Shown piece after piece: positions 62,467 to 64,000 of a stretch of DNA of 64,000 bases. The DNA is from an uncultured Lachnospiraceae bacterium. GTDB taxonomy: Bacteria > Bacillota > Clostridia > Lachnospirales > Lachnospiraceae. The notes beneath the pieces are model-generated. The model did no database searches and had not been told where the DNA came from. It saw only the letters and a list, made by a program, of their open reading frames with translations. The position numbers were made by a program, and so were the translations under genes. Position 1 is the stretch's first letter; each line of letters begins with the position of its first letter. The stretch lies in the NCBI GenBank assembly GCA_934408585.1, contig CAKRVA010000004.1:103551-167550 (forward strand), given 5' to 3'.

Positions 62467-62958
62467 GTGAACATAATCATTAGAAAGTATCAGCAGAAAG
62501 ACCTTGGAGATATGATTCGAATCTGGAATGAGGTCGTAGAGGATGGAATTGCTTTTCCACAGGAGGATTTACTTACGGAAGAAACCGGGAAATGCTTTTT
62601 TGCAGAGCAGACTTATTGTGGGGTAGCAGAGGATACGGAGACAGGAAAAATTTATGGACTTTATATTTTGCATCCGAACAATGTTGGTCGTTGTGGTCAT
62701 ATCTGTAATGCAAGCTATGCAGTCAGCCGGGACTCACGTGGAATGCATATCGGAGAAAAGTTGGTAAAGGATTGTCTGGAACAGGGAAAGAAGCACGAGT
62801 ATGGCGTGCTGCAGTTTAACGCGGTAGTAGCTTCCAATATACATGCCAGACATTTGTATGAAAGACTTGGATTTGTACAGCTTGGTGTGATTCCGAAGGG
62901 ATTTCGGATGAAGGATGGACATTACGAGGATATTTGTCCATATTATCATGAGTTGTAG
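62467..62958 (+). CDS. GNAT-family N-acetyltransferase
   Basis: A 163-residue GNAT: NIIIRKYQQKDL, then YAVSRDSRGMHIGEKLVKDC with the acetyl-CoA loop (RGMHIG), and a conserved ASNIHARHLYERLGF region. The start is GTG at 62467 after GAAAGAGGTG. The 3' end of a second copy, degraded, is seen at 63866. Confidence 0.88.
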   Translation: MNIIIRKYQQKDLGDMIRIWNEVVEDGIAFPQEDLLTEETGKCFFAEQTYCGVAEDTETGKIYGLYILHPNNVGRCGHICNASYAVSRDSRGMHIGEKLVKDCLEQGKKHEYGVLQFNAVVASNIHARHLYERLGFVQLGVIPKGFRMKDGHYEDICPYYHEL

Positions 62959-63168
62959 GCAATTGCGAAACTCAAATACTTTTTGGAATATGCGGGCAAT
63001 CTTTTTTGGAAAAAACTTCATATGCCACGAAAATGAGACTCATAAAAACGTGGAAGCCTTTGCTGAACACGTTTTTTATCTCTGAGGCTCATTGAAGTGC
63101 TTGGCATATGGGGCTTGAGAAAAAGATTGCCCGCATATGCCAGCAGTACTCTGAGTTTCGAAATTGCC
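62958..63168. repeat. 211-bp imperfect inverted repeat
   Basis: The arms pair over about 95 bases each. Left GGCAATTGCGAAACTC and AATATGCGGGCAATCTTTTT match right GAGTTTCGAAATTGCC and AAAAAGATTGCCCGCATATG in reverse complement; CATATGCCA also recurs. The centre is ACGTG...CACGT. It starts at the last base of the GNAT stop and has no coding frame. Flanks TATGA[G/A]TTGTA on both sides suggest a target duplication. Confidence 0.85.
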
Positions 63169-63202
63169 TCTGCTATGAATTGTAGATAAGAGGAGAAAAA
63201 TG

Positions 63203-63853
63203 ATGGCTACATTAGGAGAAATAACCGGATGGCGTAAATTGACAGAGGAAGAAATTATTCGTGTTCGTCCGGTTTTGGAAGAGGAAGTGAAAAGCAGACG
63301 ACGTATGGAAATTTTATTCCATACACTATGTGTAGTGACAGCGTGGCTCTGTGTCAGAGGATTTTTCTGGCTTCTGAAAAACTTATGGATTGAACTGCCG
63401 AAGAGGAAAATACAGACGTCGGATGATATTCTATTATTTCTTGTATTGATTATCGGCTGTCTTGGTTGCGGATTTTTGGGAGCGTTTTTGATAAGAGGGT
63501 TAATCTATTCCTGGTTTCATAGACAAAATGGAAAAGAAGCACTGAAGAATCAGGATTGGATTGCGATGGATGTTACATTTGAGCTTGACAATGATAGTGA
63601 CTCGATATCTCCCTATGGATATATCCGTGATAGAAATGGACAATTGCTGGAAGGAGTCATTGGACGGGGAAAAAGGATACCTTCCAGTATTCCAGCAGAA
63701 GCATACTTTTCAGGCCCCGGGTTGCTTGTACGTGTTCCGGCTGATTTATATAAGTACAGCATTGTAGATTATGTTTTTAAAGCAGATGCTTCTTCGAAAG
63801 AAAATGCTTCAGTGAAAGCAGATGATTCGTTGGTTAATAGGGATTCTGAATAG
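63203..63853 (+). CDS. Two-helix membrane protein of unknown function, copy 1
   Basis: A 216-residue protein with an acidic-basic N-terminal segment (residues 1-36), two hydrophobic helices (about 38-62 and 78-103), and a soluble C-terminal domain with a DSDSISPYGYIRDRNGQ-type stretch. Two ATGs, 63200 and 63203, follow AGAGGAG; 63203 matches the second copy. No family recognised. It is duplicated in tandem at 63925, identical over at least the first 76 bases. Confidence 0.8.
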   Translation: MATLGEITGWRKLTEEEIIRVRPVLEEEVKSRRRMEILFHTLCVVTAWLCVRGFFWLLKNLWIELPKRKIQTSDDILLFLVLIIGCLGCGFLGAFLIRGLIYSWFHRQNGKEALKNQDWIAMDVTFELDNDSDSISPYGYIRDRNGQLLEGVIGRGKRIPSSIPAEAYFSGPGLLVRVPADLYKYSIVDYVFKADASSKENASVKADDSLVNRDSE

Positions 63854-63865
63854 TTGCGGATATAG

Positions 63866-63910
63866 GATGAACATTACGAGAGTGTTTGCTCATATTATTA
63901 TGAATTGTAA
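63866..63910 (+). pseudogene. Remnant of a second GNAT gene, 3' end only
   Basis: The last 14 codons plus stop (DEHYESVCSYYYEL) match the end of the GNAT gene at 62467-62958 (DGHYEDICPYYHEL). Upstream is a stop codon in frame. It shows that the duplicated unit once contained the GNAT gene. Confidence 0.8.
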
Positions 63911-63924
63911 TAAGAGGAGAAAAG

Positions 63925-64000
63925 ATGGCTACATTAGGAGAAATAACCGGATGGCGTAAATTGACAGAGGAAGAAATTATTCGTGTTCGTCCGGTTTTGG
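63925..64000 (+). CDS. Two-helix membrane protein, copy 2 (partial)
   Basis: The first 76 bases are identical to 63203-63278, with a similar AAGAGGAG site. The gene continues past the window end. Confidence 0.85.
   Translation, partial: MATLGEITGWRKLTEEEIIRVRPVL

Noticed and set aside
1..64000. CRISPR arrays, complete insertion sequences, rRNA genes
   Set aside because: No regularly spaced repeats, no transposase pattern and no rRNA segment were seen in any part of the window.

Overview
The window looks like chromosomal DNA of a low-to-moderate GC Gram-positive Clostridia, most likely a Lachnospiraceae gut commensal. The basis is AGGAGG-type ribosome sites, TTGACA/TATAAT promoters, lipoprotein-type ABC binding proteins, the clpC - small protein - radA order, a large single-chain PurL and a GntR/GH/ABC sugar-locus style. 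The genus cannot be resolved from the sequence alone.

Layout. 1-618: the 3' end of an M29 aminopeptidase. 682-4137: purE-purM-purN-purD. 4165-11496: a YvyF-like zinc-ribbon protein, a membrane-anchored SH3b protein, clpC, a small unknown protein, radA and an LCP cell-wall ligase. 11561-11631: tRNA-Trp. About 11640-17160: a decayed integrative element beside that tRNA. It carries a tyrosine integrase with an internal deletion, two structured RNA candidates, a DUF3644/HEPN protein, two zinc-ribbon membrane proteins, an ImmA-like protein, divergent XRE regulators with palindromic operators, and a frameshifted PemK/MazF toxin. Several of its genes lack an AUG start. 17220-24666: an OFA-type MFS transporter, a DUF6508-like protein, a TetR regulator, purL and a DegV protein.

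24903-42449: a family-1 sugar ABC transporter (no ATPase gene beside it), a small membrane protein, a ZIP metal transporter, a Fur-like/HD-GYP fusion, BrnQ, two MATE exporters, a GH18 lipoprotein, an AlkA-like glycosylase, an esterase, and a locus of an unclassified TIM-barrel-like protein with an Rbs-type ABC transporter. 42520-52300: a sugar locus in which a PfkB fructokinase and an unusual GntR-solute-binding-protein fusion diverge from a GH116 - ABC transporter - GH32 operon. The two units share palindromic TTGTTCGAA-type operators. 52388-62958: a long run of closely packed housekeeping or stress genes (EamA transporter, esterase, DUF554, cytidine deaminase, SseB-like, PNPOx-like, Ogt, two methyltransferases, TSUP/MarR, GNAT). 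It includes a 725-residue macrodomain - SirTM sirtuin - GNAT fusion, the most unusual single gene here.

62958-64000: a GNAT/membrane-protein unit is duplicated in tandem. One copy holds a 211-bp imperfect inverted repeat that is absent from the other copy. The second membrane-protein copy runs off the window end.
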